A stretch of 11,537 bases of DNA from HGM10611 sp964384805 (GCA_964384805.1 CAYLLO010000040.1:1-11537), one strand, 5' to 3'. Counted from the stretch's first letter, positions 1-7,561 are shown. Notes: generated by a model from the letters alone, not told the origin. A program made the numbers and translations.

Positions 1-57
1 CAAACTGAGGATAGTTAAATGAACAAAATTGGGGATATTTAACTTGACATTTATACA
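1..57. mobile_element. possible IS21-family element terminus (partial)
   Basis: Two similar 12-base units, GGATAGTTAAAT (9-20) and GGATATTTAACT (33-44), lie 24 bases apart. The block ends in TTGACATTTATACA, which on the minus strand begins TGTATAAATGTCAAG. Short repeated units inside a terminus that begins with TG on its outer strand are typical of IS21-type elements. The TTGACA at 44-49 points outward from the element, like the outward -35 box known in IS21. No transposase gene is visible and the window starts here, so the body of the element would lie upstream. The assignment is from pattern memory and remains tentative. Confidence 0.3.
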
Positions 58-179
58 GACTTTAATTTTAAAAGATGGTAAAGAGCAGGGACCTCCACTT
101 TATGACATATAGATGAAATTTTAACTAATCAATTATAATTAATATTGTGCTAAAAAATTAAATTATTAAGATTTTATAA

Positions 180-542
180 AAAAGAATTGATTTTAGAGAT
201 AATGTAGTTAAAAAATTTCAATCAAAGTTAGAAACTAATGACCCTATATTAGCCCAAACATTACATAAAAAATTGAAAAAAAGCAAGAAGAAAGAGAAAA
301 TAGCTATTAATGCTTTAGAAGAACAACTTGCTGAGAAAGAAAAAGAATTAGATGAAAATTAAGACATTTTAAAGGATTAGAAGAGAAAAATTGTAGATGA
401 AATGGAAGATTTGACAGATGATAAGAATTCAGAGTTTTCATCTATGATGAGTTTAATGTGGAATAGAAGCTATATATTAAATTCATTATTTGCATATTAT
501 TTTGAAAAAAATAATTTACAAGAAAACTGCTTTCTTGACTGA
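180..542 (+). pseudogene. degraded Lys/Glu-rich protein fragment
   Basis: One reading frame stays protein-like from 180 to 542 but is broken by in-frame stops at 360-362 and 378-380 and ends at a TGA at 540-542. It has no upstream ATG with a ribosome binding site; an in-frame TAA at 177-179 lies just before it. The first part is a charged, probably helical or coiled-coil segment containing LAQTLHKKLKK and EEQLAEKEKELDEN. The second part contains MEDLTDDKNSEF and SYILNSLFAYYF. After about 520 the protein-like signal moves to the +1-related frame (KKTAFLTEKSVSHITEEA, about 520-575), which suggests a frameshift. I do not recognise the family. Its position beside an element end and an RHS remnant suggests decayed mobile or accessory DNA. 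An unrelated chance frame is possible, because Lys/Glu codons are common in AT-rich DNA. Confidence 0.4.
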
Positions 543-594
543 AAAAAGTGTCTCTCATATAACTGAAGAAGCAATTGATGAGCTAATAACTAGA

Positions 595-1052
595 GGTTAT
601 TATTCATATAATTATCGGGGGATTCGTTACAAAAAAAGATGTGAAGAAGAGATTATTGGTATGTCTACTCTCGTAAAAATTGTTAACTACTACTTAAATG
701 GGAGTGCAATTTTAGGAGAAGACTGGATAATAGTGGTAATGTAACAAATAAAATAAGATATTTTTATGATGCAGAAGGCATTTGCGGAATAAGATATGAT
801 GGATATAATTTTAAATTAGTTAAAGATTCATTAGGTAATGTAAGTAAAGTTATGTATAAAAGTAAAGTTATAGGTGAAAATGATGTATTAATTGAAGGCC
901 TGGGTCTAAAATTTAGACACTATTCCTAAATAGCGGGGCACCAGTCACGTTCATACAATAATCAAATATTCCCAAATCAGCAAAAATTAAACGAGACTTT
1001 TAACGAATTGAATCTTGCTAATATTGATAAAAAGTCTATGAAGAGACGATAA
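595..1052 (+). pseudogene. RHS/YD-repeat core protein remnant
   Basis: The translation carries hallmarks of the RHS repeat-associated core. In the first frame these are YSYNYRGIRYKK (from about 598) and NYYLNGSAILGEDW (to 726). After a one-base shift the next frame, open from 726 to 926, reads IRYFYDAEG, RYDGYNF and VKDSLGNVSKV. The joint is readily explained by loss of one G at 724-726 (TGGGAT to TGGAT), since EDW-DNSGNV is the normal RHS continuity. A TAA at 927-929 interrupts the second frame. The same frame then runs on to a TAA at 1050-1052, giving a tail with GHQSRSYNN and ending IDKKSMKRR. That tail sits where the variable C-terminal tip of an RHS toxin would be, but I cannot name a toxin fold in it. 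Only about 150 residues survive, whereas full RHS proteins are often over 1000. No start codon or ribosome binding site belongs to this piece. Confidence 0.72.
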
Positions 1053-1264
1053 CTTTAAAAATATATCAAGGCTATAGTTATATTATGAAAAATTTCTTAT
1101 TTTAGAGATGCATTTAATTTAAAAAATAGAATCTGATTAATTGATGTAGTTTTATGCTTTAATTTTTTTTAAAAAAATGATACAATTATATAGAAAAGTG
1201 TTCTCAAAATTTATTTTGATACAATAATTTAAATAAAAATATTAATAGCATAATAGGAGTGAAT

Positions 1265-2038
1265 ATGTATAAGAAAATTGTCTTAAGTTTTTATAGTAAT
1301 AGTTTAAATAAAACTATTGATATTATTGATATAGAGATGATCATTGATTCATTATATAGTAGTGGGTATATTTTAAAACCTGTAATTATTGAAAAAATAG
1401 GAGAATATTTTTTAACTACTTTAATTGTTGTTGATTCTTTATATATAGATTGTATATTAGAAAAAATTAAAAAAAATTACCAGTATAACATTAATTTGAA
1501 ATTGGAAGGTGATGAATTAATTGCTAATACTTCTGAATTTTGTCATTGTGAACAAACTAATTATTATATTGTAAATCCAGAATATGATTTTTTAGTTCAT
1601 TCTTCTGTAGAGTCATTATTAAGATGTGGAAATTGTGGAAACCAAATTCTTTGGAACAGTATTGTAAAATTAACAGAAGCAGAGGAAAAAATTATTACTA
1701 GTCTCCAAGATGTATATGATAATTTAGAATCATTGAGATTAAATAGTCCATATTCTAAGTTTTGTGAAGAAGAATTAACAAATCATGAATCAAGTTATAA
1801 TAAATTAGCTTTTAAAGTATGCCGATTATTTGAAGAAAAAATAAATAAGCCTATTTATTTATTGTTAAAAAATCCAATTGATGGAGTTTTTAAAGAGGGA
1901 AAAAAAGACTTAGATTATTGTCCAATTTGCGGTTGTAAACTAGAAAATATAGAAAACAATAAACGTGTTGGTATATATAGTGTGAAAAAAATTTGTCATA
2001 CTTGCAGAATAGTTCTACCAAGTTATGAGGAAAATTAA
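1265..2038 (+). CDS. DUF2310-type zinc-ribbon protein
   Basis: The 257-residue product matches the layout I know for DUF2310 (described as zinc-ribbon-containing, possibly nucleic-acid-binding). The N-terminal ~90 residues are probably alpha/beta. A first metal cluster follows, with CHC at 93-95 and CGNC at 121-124, then a helical middle part and a C-terminal zinc ribbon with CPIC at 219-222 and CHTC at 244-247. Length agrees with the family (about 260). The ATG at 1265 is chosen because AGGAG at 1255-1259 sits 5 bases before it; the in-frame GTG at 1259 overlaps that site. There is no signal peptide or membrane segment, so it is cytoplasmic. It stands alone, with 222 bases to the next gene, directly after the RHS remains, which raises the possibility that it was the partner or immunity gene of that toxin locus. 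The molecular role is unknown. TACAAT boxes at 1181-1186 and 1220-1225 are possible -10 elements but lack good -35 partners. Confidence 0.82.
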   Translation: MYKKIVLSFYSNSLNKTIDIIDIEMIIDSLYSSGYILKPVIIEKIGEYFLTTLIVVDSLYIDCILEKIKKNYQYNINLKLEGDELIANTSEFCHCEQTNYYIVNPEYDFLVHSSVESLLRCGNCGNQILWNSIVKLTEAEEKIITSLQDVYDNLESLRLNSPYSKFCEEELTNHESSYNKLAFKVCRLFEEKINKPIYLLLKNPIDGVFKEGKKDLDYCPICGCKLENIENNKRVGIYSVKKICHTCRIVLPSYEEN

Positions 2039-2260
2039 TTAGCTGACTAGATGTAAAAAGAAATTAAAGAACTATTATGTATAGTAAATCTTTATTATAA
2101 ACTACTATTTTGGATATATCCCCAAACAATTAGAGGTAATAATGAGAATGGTAAAGTTACATTATTTAATATAATAGTTGATAAATAGATGTAGTAGAAA
2201 AAAATTCAATTTTAGTTGATATAAAGGGGATTTAAAAATAAATAATAAACGGAGAAGTGT

Positions 2261-4297
2261 ATGAAAAAAAAGATAATTTTAGGACTAATATTAATGGTTT
2301 TTAGTTTAATAATGATAAATGGCTGTTCCTTATCAAATATGGAAACTGCACCTAAGCTTGCAACACCTATTGTTACATTAAATGAGGAATTAGCAACATG
2401 GTCTAGAATTGATAATGTAATCAGATATGAAATTGACATTAATGATGAAGTATTTTTGGTTGACGCTAGTACTAATACTTATCTTTTAAAAGAATCAGAA
2501 AGTTTAAAAGTTAAAGCTATAGGAGATGAAATTAATTATATAAGTAGTGATTGGTCAAATACAGTAACTTATCAAAAAGAAATTAATAATCCGAAAATTG
2601 GATATTTAATAGAACAAGAATATCAAAACTTGGTTAATGGTTTAACTAAAGAACATACAAATTGGACGTTTACTGGTAAAGTAGTTGATATGACTGCTAC
2701 TTCATTCAGTACAGAATATAATAATTATTGTGTTAAGATGATTGTTGATATTGATGGAATATTGGTTGGTATTTATAATGGATTTGTATCAGGAACTTAT
2801 CCAACGGATATTAACGGACTAATTGTTGGTGTTGAAGTTACTATAACAGGACAAATTAGTGAAAAATATACTTTAACTTCGGGACCTTACACTACAAATA
2901 TTGAATTTGCTAATCCAGAAATTAGTTGGGAATCTAAAACGGAACAAGACCCCATTTCTAAGATTAATTTTTTGATGATTAATGATACTCACGGAGCATT
3001 TCTTGATTCGAGTAGCGGTTATTCTATTGGTCGTGTTGATACATTAGAGGATCAATTAACATCTGTTAATGGTGATTATATTTTAATCCATAATGGTGAT
3101 GCCTTTCAAGGTAGTTATGTATCAAGTACTCTATATGGCTTGCCATTAATTGAAGCTTTTAATAAAATGAACATTGATTGTTTTGTCTTGGGAAATCATG
3201 AATTTGATTGGGGTATAGATAAAATTGCCGCATATGCCGACGGTGATTTGACTAATGGTGAGGCTAATTTTCCTTTTTTAGGCGCTAATATCTATTACAA
3301 AGGGACAACTACTAGACCAGATTGGATTGATCCATATACTATTGTCGAATATGGTGATTTAAAGGTGGGAATAATTGGAGTTATTGGGGAAACTCAAGAA
3401 TCGAGTATTTTAACTAAATATGTTGTTGATTATGAGTTTGTTAATCCCCTTAATCTTATTAAAGAGTATGCATCAACGCTTCGATTAGAATCAAATTGTG
3501 ATGTTGTGGTAGTTGCTACTCATGAATATGATGCGTTATTAAATAAACAAATTGCTAATCTTTCAGAAAATTCTGAAATAGATGCGATATTTTGTGCTCA
3601 TACTCATCAATACAAGAATGAATCGCTTTCTAGAAATGATGGTGAGTCAATACCAGTAGTTCAAAATACACATAAAAATAATTTAGCAGTAGAAGTTGTG
3701 ATTAATTTAGATGATAATGGTAATTATGATGGGTTTAAAACAGTTTTTCACAAACCATCACAATATGCTATTTCTGAAGATATTATGATAATTATTAATA
3801 AATATCAATATTTGATTGATGAATCTAATACTTCACTTGGTAATGTTGATAATTATATTGATAAGAATACTTTAGGGTTATATGCAACTGATGCAATGTT
3901 AAATGGTGATTATAGTAAATATAATTTTAGTGACATAGATATTGCGATTATAAATACAGGAGGAGTAAGGGCAACTATTGATAAAGGAGATATTACTAGA
4001 TCAGATGTTTTTGAAGTGTTTCCTTTTAATAATAAAATTGTTTTAGTAAATATGAGAGGGCAAGACTTGAAATCATTATGTAATAAGAATGAGAGTTATT
4101 TATATATAATGGTTAGTGATGAAATAGGCTCTTATAGTAAACTAAATGATGATACTATTTATCAGCTGGCGGTTATTGATTATGTATTTGAAGGAACATA
4201 TTATACAGAGTTTAATAAATTAACAAAGAATGATTATGTTGAAACTGATATTCTTCTTCGCGAGCAATTAATAGAATATTTAGATGAATTATATTAG
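2261..4297 (+). CDS. lipid-anchored 5'-nucleotidase / 2',3'-cyclic phosphodiesterase family protein
   Basis: This 678-residue surface lipoprotein should remove phosphate from extracellular nucleotides (5'-nucleotidase, UshA/YfkN-like). Residues 1-22 form a signal peptide ending in the lipobox INGC, with Cys22 as the anchor. Residues about 33-105 look like a small fibronectin-III-like beta domain, and about 115-220 an OB-like beta domain. The metallophosphoesterase domain (about 235-475) has its metal-binding motifs in order: NDTHG at 241-245, GDAFQGS at 279-285, GNHEFDWG at 311-318, THEYD at 420-424 and CAHTHQ at 445-450. The C-terminal 5'-nucleotidase domain (about 525-678) has INTGGVR at 564-570 and FPFNN at 587-591 for substrate binding. 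All expected catalytic residues are present, so the enzyme looks active. GGAG at 2251-2254 supports the start. No C-terminal sortase motif is seen. No convincing promoter or terminator flanks it, and the exact substrate cannot be read from the sequence. Confidence 0.9.
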   Translation: MKKKIILGLILMVFSLIMINGCSLSNMETAPKLATPIVTLNEELATWSRIDNVIRYEIDINDEVFLVDASTNTYLLKESESLKVKAIGDEINYISSDWSNTVTYQKEINNPKIGYLIEQEYQNLVNGLTKEHTNWTFTGKVVDMTATSFSTEYNNYCVKMIVDIDGILVGIYNGFVSGTYPTDINGLIVGVEVTITGQISEKYTLTSGPYTTNIEFANPEISWESKTEQDPISKINFLMINDTHGAFLDSSSGYSIGRVDTLEDQLTSVNGDYILIHNGDAFQGSYVSSTLYGLPLIEAFNKMNIDCFVLGNHEFDWGIDKIAAYADGDLTNGEANFPFLGANIYYKGTTTRPDWIDPYTIVEYGDLKVGIIGVIGETQESSILTKYVVDYEFVNPLNLIKEYASTLRLESNCDVVVVATHEYDALLNKQIANLSENSEIDAIFCAHTHQYKNESLSRNDGESIPVVQNTHKNNLAVEVVINLDDNGNYDGFKTVFHKPSQYAISEDIMIIINKYQYLIDESNTSLGNVDNYIDKNTLGLYATDAMLNGDYSKYNFSDIDIAIINTGGVRATIDKGDITRSDVFEVFPFNNKIVLVNMRGQDLKSLCNKNESYLYIMVSDEIGSYSKLNDDTIYQLAVIDYVFEGTYYTEFNKLTKNDYVETDILLREQLIEYLDELY

Positions 4298-4370
4298 GAT
4301 TAATTAAGAATAAAGAAAATAATAAAAACAAAAAAATATTTTAATAAAAAATTAGAAAGGAAAATAAAAC

Positions 4371-4934
4371 ATGCGTAAACACCTATCACCTAAACCTTAT
4401 TTATATCCCCTTCCAGTATTAATTATTGGAACATATGATGAAAATGGTTTGCCTAATGCGATGAATGCAGCGTGGGGAACAGTTTGTGACATAAATCAAG
4501 TTGCGGTATTTTTATCAGCAAATCATAAAACAACGAAGAATATTTTATTAAAGCAAGCATTTACTATTAGTATTGCTGATAGAAAAAATGTTATTGAAGC
4601 TGATTATGTTGGCTTAGTATCTGGTAATACTAACCCTAATAAGTTAGAAAAGACTAATTGGACCATTTTAAAAAGTGAAGTAGTTGATGCACCTATCTTT
4701 AATGAATTACCTTTAACTTTAGAATGTAAGTTAGTAAGTTATAATGAAGAAACTGAATGTGTTGTGGGAGAAATTATTAATGTAAGTGTAGATGAAGATA
4801 TTTTAGATGAAAATAATAAAATTGATTTAAATAAGTTTAAGCCTATTTCGTATGATACCGCTAATCACGCTTATATAGCCTTAGGAGAAAAAGTAGGTAA
4901 TGCTTTTCAAGATGGTTTAAAAATAAAATCCTAA
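4371..4934 (+). CDS. flavin reductase-like FMN-binding protein
   Basis: The 187-residue protein is a flavin reductase-like split-barrel protein (flavoredoxin type), which binds FMN and usually transfers electrons in the cytoplasm. Visible family marks are the N-terminal YPLPVLIIGTYDENGLPNAM (12-31) followed by AAWG, the segment SANHKTTKNI (49-58) near the flavin phosphate site, and the C-terminal YDTANHAYIALGEKVGNAF (161-179), close to the usual Y-x(4)-H-x-Y-x-x-LGE-x-VG-x-AF pattern. Length is normal and there is no signal peptide. AAAGGA at 4356-4361 lies 9 bases before the ATG. It starts 73 bases after the nucleotidase gene with no clear promoter between them, so co-transcription is possible. 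The natural electron donor and acceptor are unknown. Confidence 0.88.
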   Translation: MRKHLSPKPYLYPLPVLIIGTYDENGLPNAMNAAWGTVCDINQVAVFLSANHKTTKNILLKQAFTISIADRKNVIEADYVGLVSGNTNPNKLEKTNWTILKSEVVDAPIFNELPLTLECKLVSYNEETECVVGEIINVSVDEDILDENNKIDLNKFKPISYDTANHAYIALGEKVGNAFQDGLKIKS

Positions 4935-4968
4935 AGCTAAAGTTAAATTGTAATTAAGAGCCTTTTAA

Positions 4969-4997
4969 TTGAAATTTATTCTAATGAATGCTAAAAT
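4969..4997 (+). promoter_or_regulatory. predicted promoter of the M28 peptidase gene
   Basis: TTGAAA (4969-4974) and TAAAAT (4992-4997) are separated by 17 bases. The -10 box is preceded by TGC (4989-4991), an extended -10 element. It lies about 30 bases before the start codon at 5028. Confidence 0.55.
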
Positions 4998-5027
4998 AAA
5001 ACTAATTTTGTAATTGGAGGATGCTAT

Positions 5028-6278
5028 ATGAGTTATCAAAGTTTTGAATTATTAAAAAAACTATATTTTGTTAGAACAGGTGGTTCTAATGAAGAGTTAG
5101 AAGCAGCTAATATTTTAAAAAGTGAATGTGAAGACTTAGGGGTAGAAGCTCATCTTGAGTCATTTAAGGTTGATGGAGCTAAAATTGAAAAGGCGGTAGT
5201 TAAATTTTTAAATCCAGATATGGAAATTGAATGTGCGGGAGTAGGAATGTCTTCATCAACTCCTATTGAAGGAATAACTGGAGAATTTACTTATATCAAT
5301 AGTGAGGCTGATATTGAAATTCAAGATGTAGAAGGGAAAATTTGTTTAGTTCATACTAAACTAGTAGGACAAAAACTATATAAACGCTTAGTTGAAAAAA
5401 AAGCGATAGGTTTAGTATTATGCACAGGTTCAGTATACGATGAACCCGAAAATGTAGATTTAGATCCTTATATGTATCGTGAACGAAATTATAAATATGG
5501 TAAAATACCTGCTGTTTGTATTCGTATGAAAGATGCTGAAAAAGTTTTACGTGCTAAACCAACGAAAGCTCATATTGTTTTAATTCAAGAAGAATTACAA
5601 AATGATTCGCATAATGTGGTAGCTACTATTGAAGGAGGAAAATATAGAAATGAAGTGATTGCGATTACTGCTCATTATGATTCAGTTAGTTATTCAAAAG
5701 GAGCCTACGATAATGCGACTGGTTCAACGGGAATTATGCAATTACTTGCTTATTTTAAAGAACATAAACCTGAAAGAACTTTGAAGTTTATTTGGTGTGG
5801 GTCTGAAGAAATGGGATTACTCGGATCTAAGGCTTATTGTGAGCAACATAAAGAAGAATTAAAAGATTATAAATTGTGTATTAATATTGACATGATTGGG
5901 GTAACTATTGGATTTGATATTGCATGTTGTACAACTAACAATTCTTTAGTTAATTATATTAATTATTTAGGGTGTGAAAAAGGCTTTGCTATTAAAGCAC
6001 GACAAGGAGTTTATTCTTCTGATTCAACACCATTTGCAGATGCTGGAGTTCCTGCACTTTCATTTGCGAGAATCTCTCCTCAAGGTGGAGCAACAATTCA
6101 TTCTCGTAAAGATGTAATGGATTTTTTAGAAGAAGACAATTATTATAAAAGTTGTGACTTTATTAGTGAATTTACAGAAAAAATGGCATCATCAGTGGTA
6201 TTTCCTGTTGAACAAGACATTCCTAGTAATATGAAAGAAGAAATAGAATATTATTTTGGTCGTAAAGAAAGACCTTAA
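5028..6278 (+). CDS. M28-family zinc metallopeptidase with PA-like insert
   Basis: This 416-residue protein belongs to the M28 family of two-zinc aminopeptidases. The metal ligands and catalytic acid appear in the usual order: H216 and D218 in AHYDSV, D228 in YDNATGSTG, the E260-E261 pair in SEEMGLLG, D288 in NIDMIG, and H358 in TIHSRKD. Residues about 80-190 (GITGEFTYI through VEGKICLV to KIPAVCIR) look like a protease-associated domain placed before the catalytic core. No signal peptide or membrane segment is visible, so it appears to be cytoplasmic, unlike the many secreted M28 enzymes. GGAGG at 5016-5020 lies 7 bases before the ATG, which supports this start over the out-of-frame ATG at 5021. 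It has its own predicted promoter and ends at a strong terminator, so it is probably transcribed alone. It likely releases N-terminal residues from peptides; specificity cannot be told. Confidence 0.88.
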   Translation: MSYQSFELLKKLYFVRTGGSNEELEAANILKSECEDLGVEAHLESFKVDGAKIEKAVVKFLNPDMEIECAGVGMSSSTPIEGITGEFTYINSEADIEIQDVEGKICLVHTKLVGQKLYKRLVEKKAIGLVLCTGSVYDEPENVDLDPYMYRERNYKYGKIPAVCIRMKDAEKVLRAKPTKAHIVLIQEELQNDSHNVVATIEGGKYRNEVIAITAHYDSVSYSKGAYDNATGSTGIMQLLAYFKEHKPERTLKFIWCGSEEMGLLGSKAYCEQHKEELKDYKLCINIDMIGVTIGFDIACCTTNNSLVNYINYLGCEKGFAIKARQGVYSSDSTPFADAGVPALSFARISPQGGATIHSRKDVMDFLEEDNYYKSCDFISEFTEKMASSVVFPVEQDIPSNMKEEIEYYFGRKERP

Positions 6279-6286
6279 ACATTATT

Positions 6287-6318
6287 AGTCCTAATGATAT
6301 TATTTGTTAGGACTTTTT
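6287..6318 (+). terminator. intrinsic terminator after the M28 peptidase gene
   Basis: AGTCCTAA (6287-6294) pairs perfectly with TTAGGACT (6307-6314) across a 12-base loop and is followed by TTTT. It lies 9 bases after the peptidase stop codon. The stem contains little G/C, so its strength is moderate. Confidence 0.8.
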
Positions 6319-6445
6319 AGGCGTGTGACAATTATGAATGAAGGCAAAGTTAATTCCATAAGATAGTATTAAAGTAATTATTTATTGTAAATAATCGTAT
6401 TAGATTTTCCAAATAATAAGAAAATTAATTATTTTTTTATTAGTA

Positions 6446-6490
6446 ATTCAATAAAAGTTTTATAACTTCAGTAAATATTCAATAAAAGTT
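6446..6490. repeat. pair of 14-base direct repeats upstream of the degV promoter
   Basis: ATTCAATAAAAGTT occurs exactly at 6446-6459 and 6477-6490, 31 bases apart, close to three helical turns. The second copy ends 13 bases before the -35 box at 6504. This spacing and placement would suit an activator bound on one face of the DNA. AT-rich sequence makes chance repeats more likely, so the function is inferred. The rest of the 403-base gap (6279-6681) holds the terminator, promoter and dyad listed separately; I see no gene in it. Confidence 0.6.
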
Positions 6491-6503
6491 CAGAATTCTA
6501 TGA

Positions 6504-6532
6504 TTGACTCTTTAAAGGTAAAATGGTATACT
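6504..6532 (+). promoter_or_regulatory. sigma-A-type promoter of the degV gene
   Basis: TTGACT (6504-6509) and TATACT (6527-6532) are separated by exactly 17 bases; each matches consensus at five of six positions. Transcription would start near 6539, leaving a leader of about 140 bases before the start codon at 6682. Confidence 0.75.
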
Positions 6533-6542
6533 TACCAGGGTA

Positions 6543-6557
6543 TTCTATAAAATAGAA
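6543..6557. repeat. short dyad at the predicted degV transcription start
   Basis: TTCTAT (6543-6548) and ATAGAA (6552-6557) form a perfect inverted repeat around AAA, starting about 10 bases after the -10 box. It could be a repressor operator or a small hairpin at the 5' end of the transcript. It is only 15 bases long and AT-rich, so it may be chance. Confidence 0.35.
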
Positions 6558-6681
6558 AACTAACAATATTAAAAAATAAGTTTTTTGATTTATATGGAAT
6601 CTTATTTATTTCAGTGAGTAGAATTTTTCCAGTAATCAAAATATGAATTAAATAATATTATCAAAAAAGAGGAGAAAAACT

Positions 6682-7509
6682 ATGCTTAGAGTATTTGTAG
6701 ATTCTGGTTCGAGCATCAAACAGGAAGAAAAAGAAAAATATAATGTGGAAGTTATACCTTTAAAAATCTTACTTGGAGATAAAGAGTATCAAGATGGAGT
6801 AAATTTAACAATGGATGAATTCTATCACCAATTAATTGATAATAAAGTTTTTCCTAAAACTTCCCTTCCTTCGATGGTTGAATATGAAGAAAAAATAAAT
6901 GAATATACTAAAGATGGTGATGATGTTATTATTATAACTATTTCATCTAAAATTTCAGGAACTTATAATTTTATTCGTTTACTTTTTGAAGATAATCCTA
7001 AAGTAACTGTAATTGATTCTTTATCAGCAGTAGGGGGAATTCGTTTATTGGTGAATGAAATTAATCGTTTTAGAAAAGAAGCGGTAGATGTTATTGTTTC
7101 GAAAGTTAAAGCGTTAATTCCAAGAATTAAGGTTGCAGCAATTCCTGAAAATTTAACTTATTTACTACGTGGAGGAAGGTTAAGTAAAGTAGGCTATGCA
7201 GTAGGGACAGCTTTAAAAATAAATCCAATTATTAGTTTAGAAGAAGGTAAAGTTAAAGTCGATGCTAAAAAACGTGGCATTAGACATAGTATGGAATATA
7301 TTGTTAACTTATTAGATGAATTAAAATGCGATCCTAATTATGAAATTATTCCCTCATATACTTATGAAACAAATAATTTAGAAAAATTGATTAGTATGAC
7401 TGATTCTAAATATCGTTCTAAAATGAAGGTGTATGATAATTTAGATTCAGTAATTGCCTGTCATTGGGGTCCCAATGCTTTTGGATATATTTTTGTAAAA
7501 GGCGAATAA
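6682..7509 (+). CDS. DegV-family fatty-acid-binding protein
   Basis: The 275-residue protein is a DegV-family member. In Gram-positive bacteria these cytoplasmic proteins (FakB type) hold a fatty acid and present it to the kinase FakA for entry into phospholipid synthesis. Family marks are the N-terminal VDSGSSI (6-12), TSLPS at 60-64 (usual TSQPS), SSKISGTYN at 88-96, LRGGRLSK at 162-169 and the C-terminal H261 with GPNAFG at 263-268. Length is typical and there is no signal peptide. GAGGAG at 6670-6675 lies 6 bases before the ATG. The gene stands alone behind its own promoter and a long leader. No clear terminator is seen before the T-box promoter that follows, so some readthrough is possible. 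No fakA is present in the window, so assignment to lipid activation rests on family knowledge. Confidence 0.9.
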   Translation: MLRVFVDSGSSIKQEEKEKYNVEVIPLKILLGDKEYQDGVNLTMDEFYHQLIDNKVFPKTSLPSMVEYEEKINEYTKDGDDVIIITISSKISGTYNFIRLLFEDNPKVTVIDSLSAVGGIRLLVNEINRFRKEAVDVIVSKVKALIPRIKVAAIPENLTYLLRGGRLSKVGYAVGTALKINPIISLEEGKVKVDAKKRGIRHSMEYIVNLLDELKCDPNYEIIPSYTYETNNLEKLISMTDSKYRSKMKVYDNLDSVIACHWGPNAFGYIFVKGE

Positions 7510-7526
7510 AAAATAAATTAAATTAT

Positions 7527-7555
7527 TTGACAAAGGTTATAAAATGGTGTAGAAT
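7527..7555 (+). promoter_or_regulatory. promoter of the T-box leader and metNIQ operon
   Basis: A perfect TTGACA (7527-7532) lies 17 bases before TAGAAT (7550-7555). Transcription should start near 7562 and run into the T-box leader. Confidence 0.75.
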
Positions 7556-7561
7556 TTCTAT

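Noticed and set aside
490..744. 84-codon reading frame as an intact gene
   Set aside because: It has no ribosome binding site; its second half is RHS core sequence cut off by a frameshift and its first half is continuous with other broken sequence, so it is part of pseudogenes.
2039..2260. Possible coding remnant (NENGKVTLFNIIVDK, ending about 2188) and promoter boxes in the gap before the nucleotidase gene
   Set aside because: The stretch is too short to identify, and TTGATA (2178) and TATAAA (2220) have no partner at proper spacing.
2212..2439. Minus-strand reading frame of 75 codons
   Set aside because: It lies opposite the start of the nucleotidase lipoprotein gene, has no ribosome binding site and gives low-complexity hydrophobic sequence.
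4950..4969. AATTAA/TTAATT hairpin after the flavin reductase gene
   Set aside because: The six-base stem is all A/T with no T run, too weak for a terminator.
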